Positions 44,091 to 55,656 of a stretch of 64,000 nt of DNA are shown here, piece after piece; position 1 is the stretch's first letter; every line of letters begins with the position of its first letter. The DNA comes from Toxorhynchites rutilus septentrionalis. Its lineage: Eukaryota > Arthropoda > Insecta > Diptera > Culicidae. The position numbers were made by a program, and so were the translations under genes. The stretch is from positions 239,292,191 through 239,356,190 of the forward strand of contig NC_073745.1 in the NCBI RefSeq assembly GCF_029784135.1, read 5' to 3'. The notes under the pieces were generated by a model. It made no database searches, was not told where the DNA came from, and saw only the letters and a list, made by a program, of their open reading frames with translations.

Positions 44091-44115
44091 TTTTGACTTG
44101 CCATGCAATTTTAAG

Positions 44116-44793
44116 ACAATATCGGGAAGAAATGAAAAATCGATTTTTCTTTGTTTTTTCAAGAATATTCTGGACTAACACAATTTTTTGCTAACTAATT
44201 CAACAGCAAATCCAATTAACCTTATTAACCAGCTTTTAGTTGGTTCCAAGAACGTTTCTGTAGGACCTTCCCATACAGAGATATTTCAGTTTGAATGAAA
44301 AAATACCCCTTCGTCTTTGATGATAAATTATTCAATAAACATCCGTTTCGCCGCAAATCGAAAGGCAGTTTTCAAAACTCCAATAAATTCTGAATTCTAA
44401 ATATTTTTTTTTATTGGATTTTTCAAAACTGCCTTTCGATTTGCGGCGAAACGGATGTTTATTGAATAATTTATCATCAAAGACGAAGGGGTATTTTTTC
44501 ATTCAAACTGAAATATCTCTGTATGGGAAGGTCCTACAGAAACGTTCTTGGAACCAACGTTGAAGATGGTTGTTTATTGAATTATTCATCATCAAAGACA
44601 AAGGGGGAATGTTTCATTCAAACTGAAATATCTCTGTGTGGGAAGGTACTACAGGAACTTTCTTGGAACCAAATGAAAGCTTGTTGATAAGGTTAATTGG
44701 ATTTGCTGTTGAATTGGTTAGCAAAAAATTGTGTTATTCCAGAATATTCTTGAAAAAACAAAGAAAAATCGATTTTTTTCTTCCCGAAATTGT
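44116..44793. repeat. Long near-perfect inverted repeat (hairpin), about 270-bp arms
   Basis: The left arm, 44116-44386, pairs with the right arm, 44412-44793, across a loop of about 25 bp. The inner part of about 135 bp (44242-44376 with its partner 44421-44556) is essentially perfect. The right arm also carries a diverged extra copy (about 44556-44672) of its own middle. The outer ends read TTTCTTTGTTTTTTCAAGAA and its complement at 44745-44766. It could be a foldback element or MITE, or a hairpin-RNA source. No target duplication could be fixed. Confidence 0.92.
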
Positions 44794-47700
44794 TACCCAC
44801 TACACCTACACACACCAAGATAAACATATTTACGTAAAATATTCTAATACCTGAAAGTTGCAGCTTCAAGTGTTGCGCATACCATTGATCTGCGTTGATT
44901 TTTCACGAAGTTACAGCATGTCAAAAATCACTTAAAATTTCAGACTTCGCACTCTGTTCCTCTAATTTTTTTGTCAAGTGCATAATGCGTCTTCAAACTG
45001 ATCTCCGGCTACCAGCTTTGCATGCAAATAAATAACTCACGGAAACATAGTGAAAAAAATTCTATAGCTACTCCGAATAGTGCAACGTGTGGTGCTACAA
45101 CCAGAACTAATTAAAGGCGAACCAATTCCAATTGTCGTTCCCGTTCTCTTCCCAACACGACATCAACGGGACCCATTCAAAACGTAACGATAGTTGTGGG
45201 ATTTGGTTAAACCAGGTGACAAAGAGGCCGAAGTTATTATCGCCCACTATTCCGATAAGCACGGAATGTTGAGATAATTCCGGACCGCATTCCGGTACAA
45301 AATAGCCGGGCGTATGTTGGGGGCTGTTGCGCCATGTATACTCTTCCTCCCTCGCTCTCCCGATCCACCACCCACATCCTCTTTCATTCATATCTGTCCA
45401 CCATAGAAGGCGGAAAGCCGTCGTCCCGGATGTGAACATTATTGGGGAAACTCTCGCTCTGTCCAATCTAGCCGGCACCCAGTTTTGCCTATCCCGCATA
45501 AGAGGGAAGGGTCCAGCTTTAGTGGCCGACGCACGACGGATGCAAATTGCTTTCCAGCGATGAGATCCAAAGGCGTCTAGCGGTGAGAGGTAATTTTATA
45601 TTCATTGAAAAATCCTAATGACGAACGACCCGAACTGAGGGGGACGAAGAAATTGCCTCAATGGTTGGAGTTTGTGAAGTGACTCGGAAAATTGAATTTG
45701 GTTGAAGTACGAGTTATACAGGCAATATTGCTGGTGAAACTTCCAACGGTTTTGTCAGCCAAAATCAACATTTCTCCAGAGATGGTGTCAGCTTCTTAGA
45801 ACAGCTTGTAATAGTGACCAGCACCAATGTATTCAAACTATGATCCGTATATTTTCTGCAGTCGTGAATTCAAGCCAAAACAATAAAATAAATAAGAGAG
45901 CAACAGAGTAACTGTTCTGACCCCCTGGGTTCACGACTCGAGCAACTCAAATCACTCACTGTCTCATAAACGTCACATTCTCTGTTGGTTCATGTCCCCA
46001 AGGTTTATCCTAAGTCACAGCGTGGATTGTGTCCGAACGGGAGCGTGTATAAAGTTTTCATCGTCGAATAATATTCCCTCCTCTTTCCTGGGCTTCCGGT
46101 GGTGGTGCCGTAGTTGACTCTATCACAACACATACAAACGCAGACCGAGAACATCTGTGGGTTGGGTGCCAGCCAATGTTGAGGGTGTTATTCCGAAATG
46201 AAAAATGACTTTCCTCCGCAGTAAAGCTGCTTACAGTACCGAGCTGGTTTCGCGATCCCCGGCGTTTTGAGCGTTGCGAAAGCAATCTTGTCGTTTCCCG
46301 TTTATTTACACGCCTCAGTGCGGTTTGGACAAACAAGCAGCTCCGGTTCCAGTGGCTCCCCCGTCTGTTTATGAAGCCCGTCGGGGGAACACCGAATGGG
46401 TGTTATTCGGATTGAGTTCTGGCGGCTCGTTTAGCAGCTGGTAGTCGACGGCGAAGCCGACATTTGAGGGATGGGCCGTTATGTATACAGATTTACTGCG
46501 CCCTTATCATCTGATCTCGGATCTTGGTCTATCGTGAAAACTGATGGCGCTAGGAATAAACGCTTCCCTTTTGGATTTATGGCGACGGAGAGACAATTCA
46601 TCTGTTTGTTCAATGACTTCCAGAATTGCTCAGATGTTGCGTTGATTGGATTGGTTTCCGGCGAGTTTTGTCATACGAAAATTTCTATGAAATTGCTAAC
46701 ACTATATATCAGGTAGCTAGAAAATAAATAGCAAATATTATATAGCCGCGAAAAAATGGTGAATTCTTCGTGCTAAAAGTGCGTTCATTATTCGCAGGTT
46801 TCTTGCCAAACCCCAACACGAACATCGTTCAACATTTGCCTAATTTGCCGCCATGAGATTTTTTTTTTCAGAATATTCGAAAAACCAATAGAGAACTCGT
46901 TTTGACAGTGCACTTATGACTATATCAGAAACCAAGCTCAAAACATAAAACATATTTCGAAGAGCTGATGGAACATTGGCACAGGATATCATAGTCGACG
47001 GGGACTATTTTGAAGATCACTCGAATTTAAAAGATCAATAATGTTATTAGACTGGTTCATTAAAGGAACATTTACATTTAAATTGTCCCGAAAAGAGGAT
47101 TTTCAGAGGGTACACTCCTAGGTTTTGCGGTGAGAAAATCACTCCTTGAACATTTGAATATTATTTTTTAAAATTATCAAATATATGACTAACCGTATTG
47201 CGAAATGAATGAACGTAATCGAATTCGTATATCTCAGCAAGCTCGACACAGGATCACAGATTCTCGATGGGACTCAAATTTGAAGATTGTGCTTGTGCTC
47301 GAGATAGGGATACCATCTGGTCGGAGTTTAAAATAAGTACTCATGTCATAGCTCGAACTTGTCGTTCTTTGGGATATAATTAATAAATAAAAACACATTG
47401 AATTTAATTTGCACTTCAAGAGACTTAAATACTTCAATTTATTTATTTAACATATTTCCCGCACGAAATATACACTCCGAAGGTGACGGCTTATGTCTCT
47501 GTACGAATCGCAGATTTTTTTTGCGATTTCCGAAATAACAAACATTATGCGCAATAGTGCCGGAGTACAAAATACAACGTTTATTCGACCATATTCTGAT
47601 TTTTTAATCTCTACTTAGACTGCACTATAAAAATGTGATCTTCGTATTATTTTCTTTACCAAATTTCTATAAATAAAATTCGCTTCTCATGCCCTTGACA

Positions 47701-47894
47701 GACGTTTATTAAAATCTTTTACAGCTTTTCATGAGCTTTTGGAAACAAAAATCAATAAAAAGGCCGAGATTGAAACTTATGTTCTTTTCATCGACGATCC
47801 TCCATCGAATCATTTGGTCCGTTAGACCTTCTAAAAACGTAATGCCAAGCAGTCAAACATAAGCTTGCGGCAAATGCTCATTTCAATAGTCCGT
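44794..47894. other. Mostly single-copy DNA, no gene established
   Basis: 45100-46700 is GC-richer and has a 130-codon minus frame (45107-45499) and others without recognisable domains. 46800-47890 is AT-rich. Nothing further supported. Confidence 0.45.
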
Positions 47895-48110
47895 CTTGTC
47901 AGCCATTCCATGTCAAACCGATATAGTGGTTCTTAGATTTTCATAGAAAATGGTAGATTTGTTCTTTATTGCAAAATAATAGACCTGTATTTAAAAAAAA
48001 AAAATATTAGGGTACCCATTTCTATTTTAGGGTTGTTCGGAAAATCAACAAAAACGACTTTTTTGAAAAATTTATAACTTTATAATTTATAAAAGGTCGT
48101 TTTTGTTGTT
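47895..48110 (+). repeat. Family B repeat fragment
   Basis: GCCATTCCATGTCAAACCGA, TATAGTGGTTCTTAGATTTT, GCAAAATAATAGACCTGTAT and GTTGTTCGGAAAATCAACAA match 27372-27560 and 50630-50760. Confidence 0.75.
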
Positions 48111-49092
48111 GACCTTACTAATCATTGACTGCTTCCTAGCAAAAAAGCTCAACGTTGAGTGACGCAGATCCAGACTTTCTCCAAATTATTCCATCGTTCC
48201 ACCTTGAGAGATTTCGTTTCGACATCTCGATGTTTCTCATTGCCGTTTCATGAACTTCGATTTATTTGACGAAAGAGCTTTTGTCTTCTGACGTTCCCTG
48301 TCTTCTAGATAAAGCAAAAGAGAATATCGGACTCTCTGAATTGAATTGTTCGAAATTTGTATCGACCCTATCACTTCATAGTGAAATGTTACATAGGAAT
48401 CCCTTCCTGAAATGGTCTAGTGGTTGATTGTTTGATCCTATTGAGCAAACTTGTTGCTTTTGTTTGTAGGAACTAATCCGGAGTATTGTCCTTTTGAATA
48501 TAGTTTTCGAATCCTTTTCTAGCCAATTTTCTATCGCAATCAATGACGATAGGATTAATAGAGAATTCGTTTATTAGAAGACTGCTAGAGATTTCAAACC
48601 CGGAGAAGCATAGGGATAGAAAAAGCAACAACATGCACTGAAATAAGTGCACACAGAGAACCTGGCTAGTTAAATATACATTTTGTTTCATTAACTTTCC
48701 AATTACTGCAACACTCAAAATCCTAATCCAACTATATATGGTCGATGTTAAGTCAGAGGGGACCAAGTCGCAAAATTAAACAAATCGAGTTATCTATTGC
48801 ATTAGATTCAGCATTTCATAGCTACACAGCAGGAATAACGGATCGAAATTGTTATGAATGATCCTCGAAAACCCCTCATAGTATGCAGTCAGAGCGGACC
48901 ATGTGCTATTAACCGTGACGAAAGTAAACAAGTCACGCATTGTTGAAAACGAGGAAATGGAAGATTTTCTCAGCGATTTTTAGGACTTTTCTGTATAAGG
49001 GAATTCTCTGTTCTACCCATTATCGGATTCTAGTAAGTTTTATGCACTGCAGTGCATTTTGAGTGTATTTACGATTATTTATTGCTGCCGGT
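48111..49092. other. Non-coding stretch
   Basis: No repeat hallmark or coding block recognised. Confidence 0.4.
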
Positions 49093-49104
49093 AAGCTGTC
49101 CAGA

Positions 49105-49381
49105 TGTGCTCACGTGGCCGAGTGGTTAGCGTCACACCTAACATGCCGGGGGTTCGGGTTCGATTCCCGTTCTGGTCAGGGGAATTATTCGTCAAAGAAA
49201 TTTCCTCCGACTTGCACTGTGGTCACGTGTATTTCTAGAATTTACCATTCGAAATGCATTCATGGCGCGAATTATTTGGCATAGAAATCTCAACTAAGTA
49301 CTAATAAAAATGACGTAAGTAATACCTACGTTGAGAAGGTAAAATTTCCGCTGGGAACGTTAGTGCCATTTAAGAAGAAGG
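49105..49381 (+). mobile_element. tRNA-derived SINE-A, forward copy
   Basis: The head is GTGGCCGAGTGGTTAGCGTC (A-box region) and GGTTCGATTCCCGTTCTGGT (B box). The body has TTTCCTCCGACTTGCACTGT, and the 3' end has GGGAACGTTAGTGCCATTTA followed by AAGAAGAAGG. The 12-bp target duplication AGCTGTCCAGAT lies at 49093-49104 and 49382-49393. It ends in a short AAG tract rather than poly-A. Confidence 0.95.
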
Positions 49382-49649
49382 AGCTGTCCAGATATTACTC
49401 TATATAATGTGCAGAATCTTGTGTCAATCAGTTGTTATAGAAGGTATGTACATTGTTGAAATGTGCTTGAACCCGTTAGTGTAGGAGGTACAGATTTTAA
49501 TTATAATAGAAAGAGAACTTGATTCACTCTGATTGAACGGATCAGTGAAAAATGTTGGTCTTCAGTTTGAATGATCGCAAAATGTACTATTTTAGAATTG
49601 GACGATTCCATTGAGGAATACTGCCTAAGAGGATTGGAAATGAGAAGTA

Positions 49650-51237
49650 CCGTCGATGGGGGTGAAAATGTGTTATGGGGGTAAAATTGGGTCAAAAGTG
49701 GAGAATGTTACTGTTCGGACGCAGGCGCAACCCGTCAAAATAAATTGCAAATTGTCACTCGCTAGAAAACTTAAACTCTTAAAAGTAGTTCAAAGATGAA
49801 CTGCTCGTGATAATTGCGGTGAACCTCTGGATTTTTGCGTTGGAAGGAAGAACGAATGGTGTCTTGGTTAACAAATTGTATTTTTTATTCTGTGTTGGAA
49901 GGAATCACACCATTGCGTTAACACATGGAATAGCTGCACCGTCAGAGAACGCAACTGTACTTTCTGCTTCTGCATTCTTCTTCTGCTGCTGCTGTTGTTG
50001 TTGTTCCTGCTGCTTATTGCGCAGTGGTTGATGAAAACCTGGTTACTGCTTGGTGGTGGAAAGAAAACTGCACGATGATTGCCGAATACTGCACTTAACT
50101 GCTCGGTAACAGGCGTAATACTGGACGATGGTTATCAAACCACTGTTCGGTGGTCGGCGGAATACTAGATGTGGAGCGCATCGTGCTCGCCACTTTCATA
50201 GCGGATTGCATTGATGTACATTTTCGGTGGGCGTGGTTTCGGTTGCTAAATATTTGTTCGGCACTCGGAGCGGCGGGCGCGAACAGTTACTATTAGTAAT
50301 ATCTTGACAAATATTGTGAATATATTCACAACTTCCAATGCATAATACTTAACTGTAGTACAAATAGTTATTATTTAATAATTCATCAAAGTTTGATGTG
50401 TAAATAGCCATCAAATAACACCTCTGAAAAATGCCCAGCATTATACAGAACTACCAGAATTGTAAATATTGGATAGAATTATTCTTTAAAGTTTTGCCAG
50501 ATAAGTCACTACTGATTTTGAACATATTTTTTTCCATTCGAATTTCAATATTTTCGTAATAATCTCTTATTTACACTGGGTGGGGGTGAGAATGAGTCAA
50601 ACGCAAAATTGAATTCCATGCCAAAACGATATAGTGATTGTCAGATTTTCATGAAAATTGGTAGTTTTATTCCTCATCGTAAAATATTAGACCCGTATTT
50701 TTTTTTCATCAGGGTGGCCATTTCCATTTTCTGATGGTCCAAAAAATCAACTTTTTCCTCTTTTTTTTTTTTTTTTTTTTTTTCCAAAAATGGCCTTTTT
50801 CAATAATTCATAACTTTCGAACTACTGGACTGATTTAGATGATCGATATATCAAATTAAAGGCAAGTTTTGTTTGAAAAATACTACACTTGAAAATTTTC
50901 TTTTCGTAATTGTTTTTCATAGCTTTCATAGCTTGGTTTCGGAACTATCTTGAAATTATTGAGAAATTGATTTCTAAACACAGTTCTTAATAGAAGGTTA
51001 TATTCACTACTTTGACTCATAGGCACCTCCTCTAAGGGTTGGGATTGGGTCAATTTTCATTTAATCGTAGTTCAGTGAAAAATTGATATTGATACAATTC
51101 CTTGAACACTTACGAGTGTTCATCATTAGAGAACATTCCTATGTTATTAGAATTGTGTTTTACTCTAATTTAGGATAGTTATTCAACAAAAAGTTCGAAA
51201 ACTATCTTTTTTAACCCATTTTCACCCCCATCGACGG
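49650..51237. mobile_element. 1.59 kb inverted-repeat element, no transposase
   Basis: The ends, read inward, are CCGTCGATGGGGGTGAAAAT (left, after TA at 49648-49649) and the same sequence on the right (51237 inward), followed by GGGTT on the right. The right flank is TTTA, so the exact boundary is uncertain by a base or two. It contains a family B repeat (50630-50960) and a (CTG)n-like tract at 49981-50015. Confidence 0.75.
50630..50960 (+). repeat. Family B repeat with T-run
   Basis: TTCCATGCCAAAACGATATA, CGTAAAATATTAGACCCGTA, a T run of about 22 at 50762-50783, CGAACTACTGGACTGATTTA and GATCGATATATCAAATTAAA. It lies inside the 1.59 kb element. Confidence 0.8.
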
Positions 51238-51506
51238 TTTATGCTTTAACATGTAAGTCGTGCAATCATATTCATACCTGTAGTAGATGGCAGACTATTA
51301 TGCTGGACGAAACCAGATGTTTACGCAGTTCCAACCTCACACCTTTTCCCACTTTAATTTTGATAACAGAATAGCACACTTTGACTCACAATTGTTAATT
51401 GATTGAAAAATATTTAGAAATTGTTCAACCATGGTGAATCAAGTCTTAAAAAGTGCTTTATTGGGTCAGCCAGAATGGATCATTTGCATATAGGATGTCA
51501 AATAGC

Positions 51507-51787
51507 CACGGATGAGGTGCACCCGTGGCCGAGTGGTTAGCGTCTCACATTATCATGCCGGGTGTTCGGGTTCGATTCCCGTTCTGGTCGGGGGATTTTT
51601 CGTCAAAGAAATTTCATTCGACTTGCACTGTGGTCACGCGTATTCTAGAGCTTGCCCCTCGGAATACATTCTAGGCGTGTTATTTGGCTTAAGAAATCTC
51701 AACTATGTGTTAATAAATGACGCTAATTAATGCATAAGTTGAGACGGCAAAAGTTCCACAGGGAACGTTAACGCCATTCAGGAAGGA
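51507..51787 (+). mobile_element. tRNA-derived SINE-A, forward copy
   Basis: The head is GTGGCCGAGTGGTTAGCGTC and GGTTCGATTCCCGTTCTGGT. The 3' end is GGGAACGTTAACGCCATTCA with a GGAAGGA tail. The 15-bp target duplication AGGATGTCAAATAGC lies at 51492-51506 and 51788-51802. Confidence 0.95.
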
Positions 51788-52179
51788 AGGATGTCAAATA
51801 GCTGTCTGTTTGGGAAATGAGACTTGAGGGGCTTAGAATGAAAGGGGCACCCCTTTTTATTATTATCTAAAGCGTTATATCAGTGATGGCCTTACATAGA
51901 CATGGTGCGGGCCACGTTAGAAGTTTTTCCATAGCCGCGGGCCGCAATGATTTTTTTCTCACTACTTTTTATAATTAAACGTGCAATATACGTATTTTAA
52001 ATGGTACTTTTTTGACTCACTTTTTATTTTTAAGTAGAAGCATTCAGTTCTATACCTGTAAAATTCATAACTCGAGAACAAAATATGATAAAAACCCAGA
52101 ACTTTTATTGAAGGTATAAAAATACTCAGAATTAACATTTTTGGCAAATCGCTGTAGATTTGTTGCTAGTTTCGTTTTT

Positions 52180-52790
52180 TAACCATTCTAGGAGTTTTTT
52201 TTGCCTCGTTTAAACATACTTGCTTCAATATAGGCGTCAATAAATGACTTACACATCGATGTCTTGTTCTTCTTGAATGGCGTTAACGTTCCCTGTGGAA
52301 CTTTTGCCGTCTCAACGTATGCATTAACAGTGCAAGTCGAAGGAAATTTCTTTGACGAAAAAATCCCCCGGCCAGAACGGGAATCGAACCCGAACACCCG
52401 GCATGATAATGTGAGACGCTAACCACTCGGCCACGGATGCACACATCGATGTACGCATCCATTAATTTATCCAATTCATTTCGACTGATGAACGCTTTTG
52501 TTTCCGAAGAGAATTGTGTTGAACGCGTTCATGAACAACTTAGAAAACATTGCGCAGCCGTACCGACCTCGGACGTCCCTTTTTTGAGCGTATAGTCTCC
52601 ATCTGCTGTTTCTTTGTACTGTTGCAGTGTTCGAAACACGAATCGTTCATTGATAGAAAACGGGTTGAGCAGCTCGTAGATCTGTTTAGCCGTTTTCCCG
52701 CACTTGAATAACGTGACAGTTGCCACACGCTTCTCGTACAGATCTAACTTTATCGTAGCTAGGAAACCGAACAAGTACTGATGGAACCAC
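52180..52790 (-). pseudogene. Tc1-like transposase N-terminal relic, split by a SINE
   Basis: The minus strand reads EKRVATVTLFKCGKTAKQIY, then ELLNPFSINERFVFRTLQQY, an N-terminal helix-turn-helix. After a frameshift come KKGRPRSVR, ERVQHNSLRKQKR and NKLMDAYIDVCKS across the SINE, the usual second DNA-binding region. The catalytic domain is missing. No terminal repeats were identified. Confidence 0.7.
52263..52440 (-). mobile_element. tRNA-derived SINE-A with 100-bp internal deletion
   Basis: Head and 3' end match the other SINE-A copies, but the middle is missing, with a jump from the region of TTTGACGAAAAAATCCC to AACGTATGCATTAACAGTGC. The 12-bp target duplication ACACATCGATGT lies at 52251-52262 and 52441-52452. 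Removing the SINE restores continuity of the Tc1-like relic. Confidence 0.93.
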
Positions 52791-53040
52791 AAAACTTGTG
52801 AGAGTGAAGGAGGACATCGAATTACACGTCTGCAGTGTTATCGCTTTTCTTCGCACTAAATTTCACTGACGATTTCACTGACCGAATTATGACCATTCTA
52901 GATAGTTTGAATACGGTATCACGATTAAATTGGACGTTCTTTCAATCATCAAACAGTTTCTACAATATTTTTTGTTTACTTCAATATACAAAATCCTTAA
53001 ATACAAACATACTCCAACACCGATTCGGTTTTAACTCGAA

Positions 53041-54003
53041 CTACTTTTCTTGAGCCATTCTATTTAAATCAGCTTGAATGTGAGAGATAGCGATGCGAAT
53101 CGTGTGTTCCAAATGACAGTCAGTGATTTTGTTCCTCGACTTTCATTTCACATCTTTCATAACTGAAACAATTACTCACAAATATTTGTGGATTCAAACA
53201 AAGAAGTAATAAAATGAGCATGTTTTATTAGTTCAGGAAATCGCGTAGTAGAATCTGGAGTAGAAATCCAAGCCATCATGGTTTTCAACTATGTCACGCA
53301 GCTCTTAATCACTATGCGTTTTAATGAAATCCATCTGCATGTTTTCACCGGCATGTACAGCATGTAATCGGAACTGAATGGGGTAGAGAACATAGGAGAA
53401 TTTTTTCATGTGCTTCGAATCTACGAGAAAAATCAGCATTGTTCGACTGGAGTGCTTTTTCCTAGTTGTCGACACTTGAGAAATTCTCAATGTCAGAAAA
53501 TGGGTAAAATGAAAATTGTCCATTTGTTGTTTGAACTTGGGTTGGTTTTCTAGTGAAAAAAAAGCTTGGAACTCACGATGATCCAAGCGTGCGAGTTGAT
53601 TGAAATTTGGACGATATCCTTCAAGACACCCTCGAATCCAGCATCCATAGGAAAAAGGCAAGCCAATTCCTCGGTAACTTCGAAATCCTTCTCTCATCTA
53701 TCACCACTGAATGAAATACATAGTCGGCTGCTCGTTCCTTCAAACTTTCAAACAAACTATTTTCGCTTATGACTCAGCCAATTCTCCAGTACATGATGTG
53801 GAAACAAACTTGTCCATTTTTGATGCATGTTTCGACTCATATTTTCGTTTCAGATTGAACCTTCAAAACAGTAGCAGCTTCATTACAAATCAAATAAACA
53901 ATTATCTGTTTTATGCACGTAAAAAGTATATCACAGACAATTTTCTCTGGAATACACGTCCTTCGTCAGTCACTTTTCTTTTTTTACTAGTGCAGGCTTC
54001 CAT
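53041..54003 (-). pseudogene. hAT transposase relic
   Basis: A start at 54003 gives MEACTSKKRKVTDEGRVFQ and, across frameshifts, the N-terminal zinc-finger pattern VYLICNEAA..VLK and ESKHASKMDKF. The middle (53305-53697) includes LEGYRPNFNQLARLDHREFQ and MDNFHFTHFLTL. The C-terminal dimerisation region at 53041-53300 reads FPELIKHAHFITSLFESTNI-CE, then TDCHLEHTIRIAISHIQADL and NRMAQEK, stop. In related hATs (the GTF2IRD2/ZBED-like group) these blocks span over 500 residues; here only about 320 codons remain, so the catalytic middle is partly deleted. There are multiple stops. Confidence 0.85.
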
Positions 54004-54319
54004 TTTGCTTCAATTTACACAACACACGCCACAGCACAGCGATAAAAAGGGGTTGCCAATAAATACTGAAATTGTGAATGAACTCGACTGCCCTCTAATG
54101 ACGAGAGCACAACTAAATTGAATGAATTTTATCCCAAACTTCCTCTCTCTCTCTTATGTACTCACGCGTACATACATCCCGTTCTCTATTATAAAACTCT
54201 TGAAAAAGTTTCTAGCAGTTAAGCCGGGTTTATACGTTATCAGTAGCCAGTTACAGAACAAAACCAAAAACGTGAAAAAGTCCTTTAAGTACTAACGAGA
54301 ATAATTATCAGAATGTTAA

Positions 54320-54639
54320 GGCGCGTCCACATTATGCCGAATGATACCGATCGGCCTGTACCAGGCGGTATATTCAGTTCGTTATGTAATGTGGACGCCA
54401 CATCGGGTGCACGAAGCCGAAGCCCCATCGGATGTACGAAGCCGAAGCACAATGTCGTCAACGCTAATTTACTTCGTTTTGTTTTGGTTCGACTTTCTCG
54501 AACCGGACCCACTTGTTTCGGGTTGGGTTCGGTTTGTTTCGAGTCGGTTTTCGGCACGTCGGCAAGCCCGGGCGATACGTCCACATTTATTCGGCTTTAC
54601 CGGGCGGCCAAGGCCGCTCAGCGTAATGTGGGCGCGTCT
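54320..54639. mobile_element. 320-bp GC-rich MITE at a TTAA target
   Basis: The left end GGCGCGTCCACATTATGCCG and the right end read inward, AGACGCGCCCACATTACGCT, pair imperfectly. TTAA lies at 54316-54319 and 54640-54643. The body is rich in CGAAGCCGAAGC and TTCGGGTTGGGTTCGG words. No coding capacity. TTAA suggests a piggyBac-type or Kolobok-type origin. Confidence 0.85.
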
Positions 54640-55239
54640 TTAAATTCGCATGGAACAGAAAATGATTAGCCTGGATACACATGATTAACCAGAGTTACTC
54701 ACAAAGGTTATTTTTATTGAATTGTATGAAAGAATTTTCAACTATATTCTTAATTTCGCTAATATAATTTTTTTTTAAACCAGGCTGCGGGCCGCATGAA
54801 CAACGTTGAAGGGCCGCAGGTTGGCCATCACTGCGTTATATAGCCGTTTTTTGATATCTCTTTTTACGATTTTTTACGAGTTTCTGAACAGCGATTTTTC
54901 ATGAAAAATATCTCATTTTTAACAAAAAGACGGGTGGGTAATGTCGGGGACATAACCGGAGAGACGTAGGACTACACCAAGGGGTGTCCATTTTTCGAAT
55001 ATCATGCAGCACAGATCCCAGAATGATCAAATTTTCATGTACAAAATTACAGAAAACAATCAAAGAATAAAATAAAATTTCAGCACTCAGTAAACACTCA
55101 AACGTTTAAATTCAAATACGAAATAATCAAAATTCGTCGTGTAAATGTCGTGCGGTGCAAATGTTGCAGGGGTTATTGTTCAACCGGCAACACATACTTG
55201 ATGGCAAGCATATCGTAATAAGAATTTACCGTATGAATA

Positions 55240-55625
55240 ACTAGTCAAGTCCTTCATTTGATACCCATATTGATGGGGTTTAGAGAAAATATGTCATCCG
55301 CCATTTTGTGGTGGCGGCCATTTTGGATTTGCATTTTTCATAAATAACTGTTCTATTAGTCAATCCCTTTCATTTGATGCCCATATTAATGAGCCTTGAG
55401 AAAATATGTAATCCGCCATTTTGTAGCGGTCGCTATCTTGGATTTTCAAGATCATGAAATATGCAGTTTTATAATGACTGCAGAGATAAAGGTGTGTTCC
55501 AAATTTCAGATCAACCGTTCAACAGGGGTCAAATTTCAATTAATGTGGTACAGCGCCATAGACAAACATGTTACATACAAACATACAAATATGTCACAGC
55601 TAAATAAAATCGTTGAAAAACTCCA
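55240..55625 (+). repeat. Family A repeat, best-preserved tail
   Basis: Two monomers (TTGATGGGGTTTAGAGAAAA, then CATATTAATGAGCCTTGAGA; the last varied) are followed by the tail GCAGAGATAAAGGTGTGTTC, CAATTAATGTGGTACAGCGC, CATACAAACATACAAATATG and CAGCTAAATAAAA. The A-rich AATAAA end gives the impression of a retroposon 3' end. Confidence 0.85.
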
Positions 55626-55656
55626 GCATTCTATCAAATCGAGCGCGATTAGCCAC

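Larger units (their letters stand above)
51881..54833 (-). mobile_element. 2.95 kb hAT element, degenerate, with nested insertions
   Basis: The terminal inverted repeats begin CAGTGATGGCC, and both ends are rich in CGGGCCGC words. The 8-bp target duplication CGTTATAT lies at 51873-51880 and 54834-54841. The minus strand holds a broken hAT transposase (53041-54003). Inside are a Tc1-like relic with a SINE (52180-52790) and a TTAA-flanked MITE (54320-54639). Confidence 0.93.

Noticed and set aside
45107..45499. 130-codon minus-strand frame as a host gene
   Set aside because: No domain, odd Trp-rich composition, no splice context; probably chance in GC-richer DNA.
49105..49181. tRNA-like sequence (GGCCGAGTGGTTAGCG ... 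GGTTCGATTCCCG) as a tRNA gene
   Set aside because: It is the head of a SINE with target duplications and a shared 3' body; the same head occurs at several loci.
53711..54121. 136-codon plus-strand frame
   Set aside because: Antisense to the hAT transposase relic, whose zinc-finger and dimerisation blocks are on the minus strand.
54215..54240. AAGCCGGGTTTATAC words at 54222 and 60144 as paired transposon ends
   Set aside because: Both are in the same orientation and no inverted partner was found for either.
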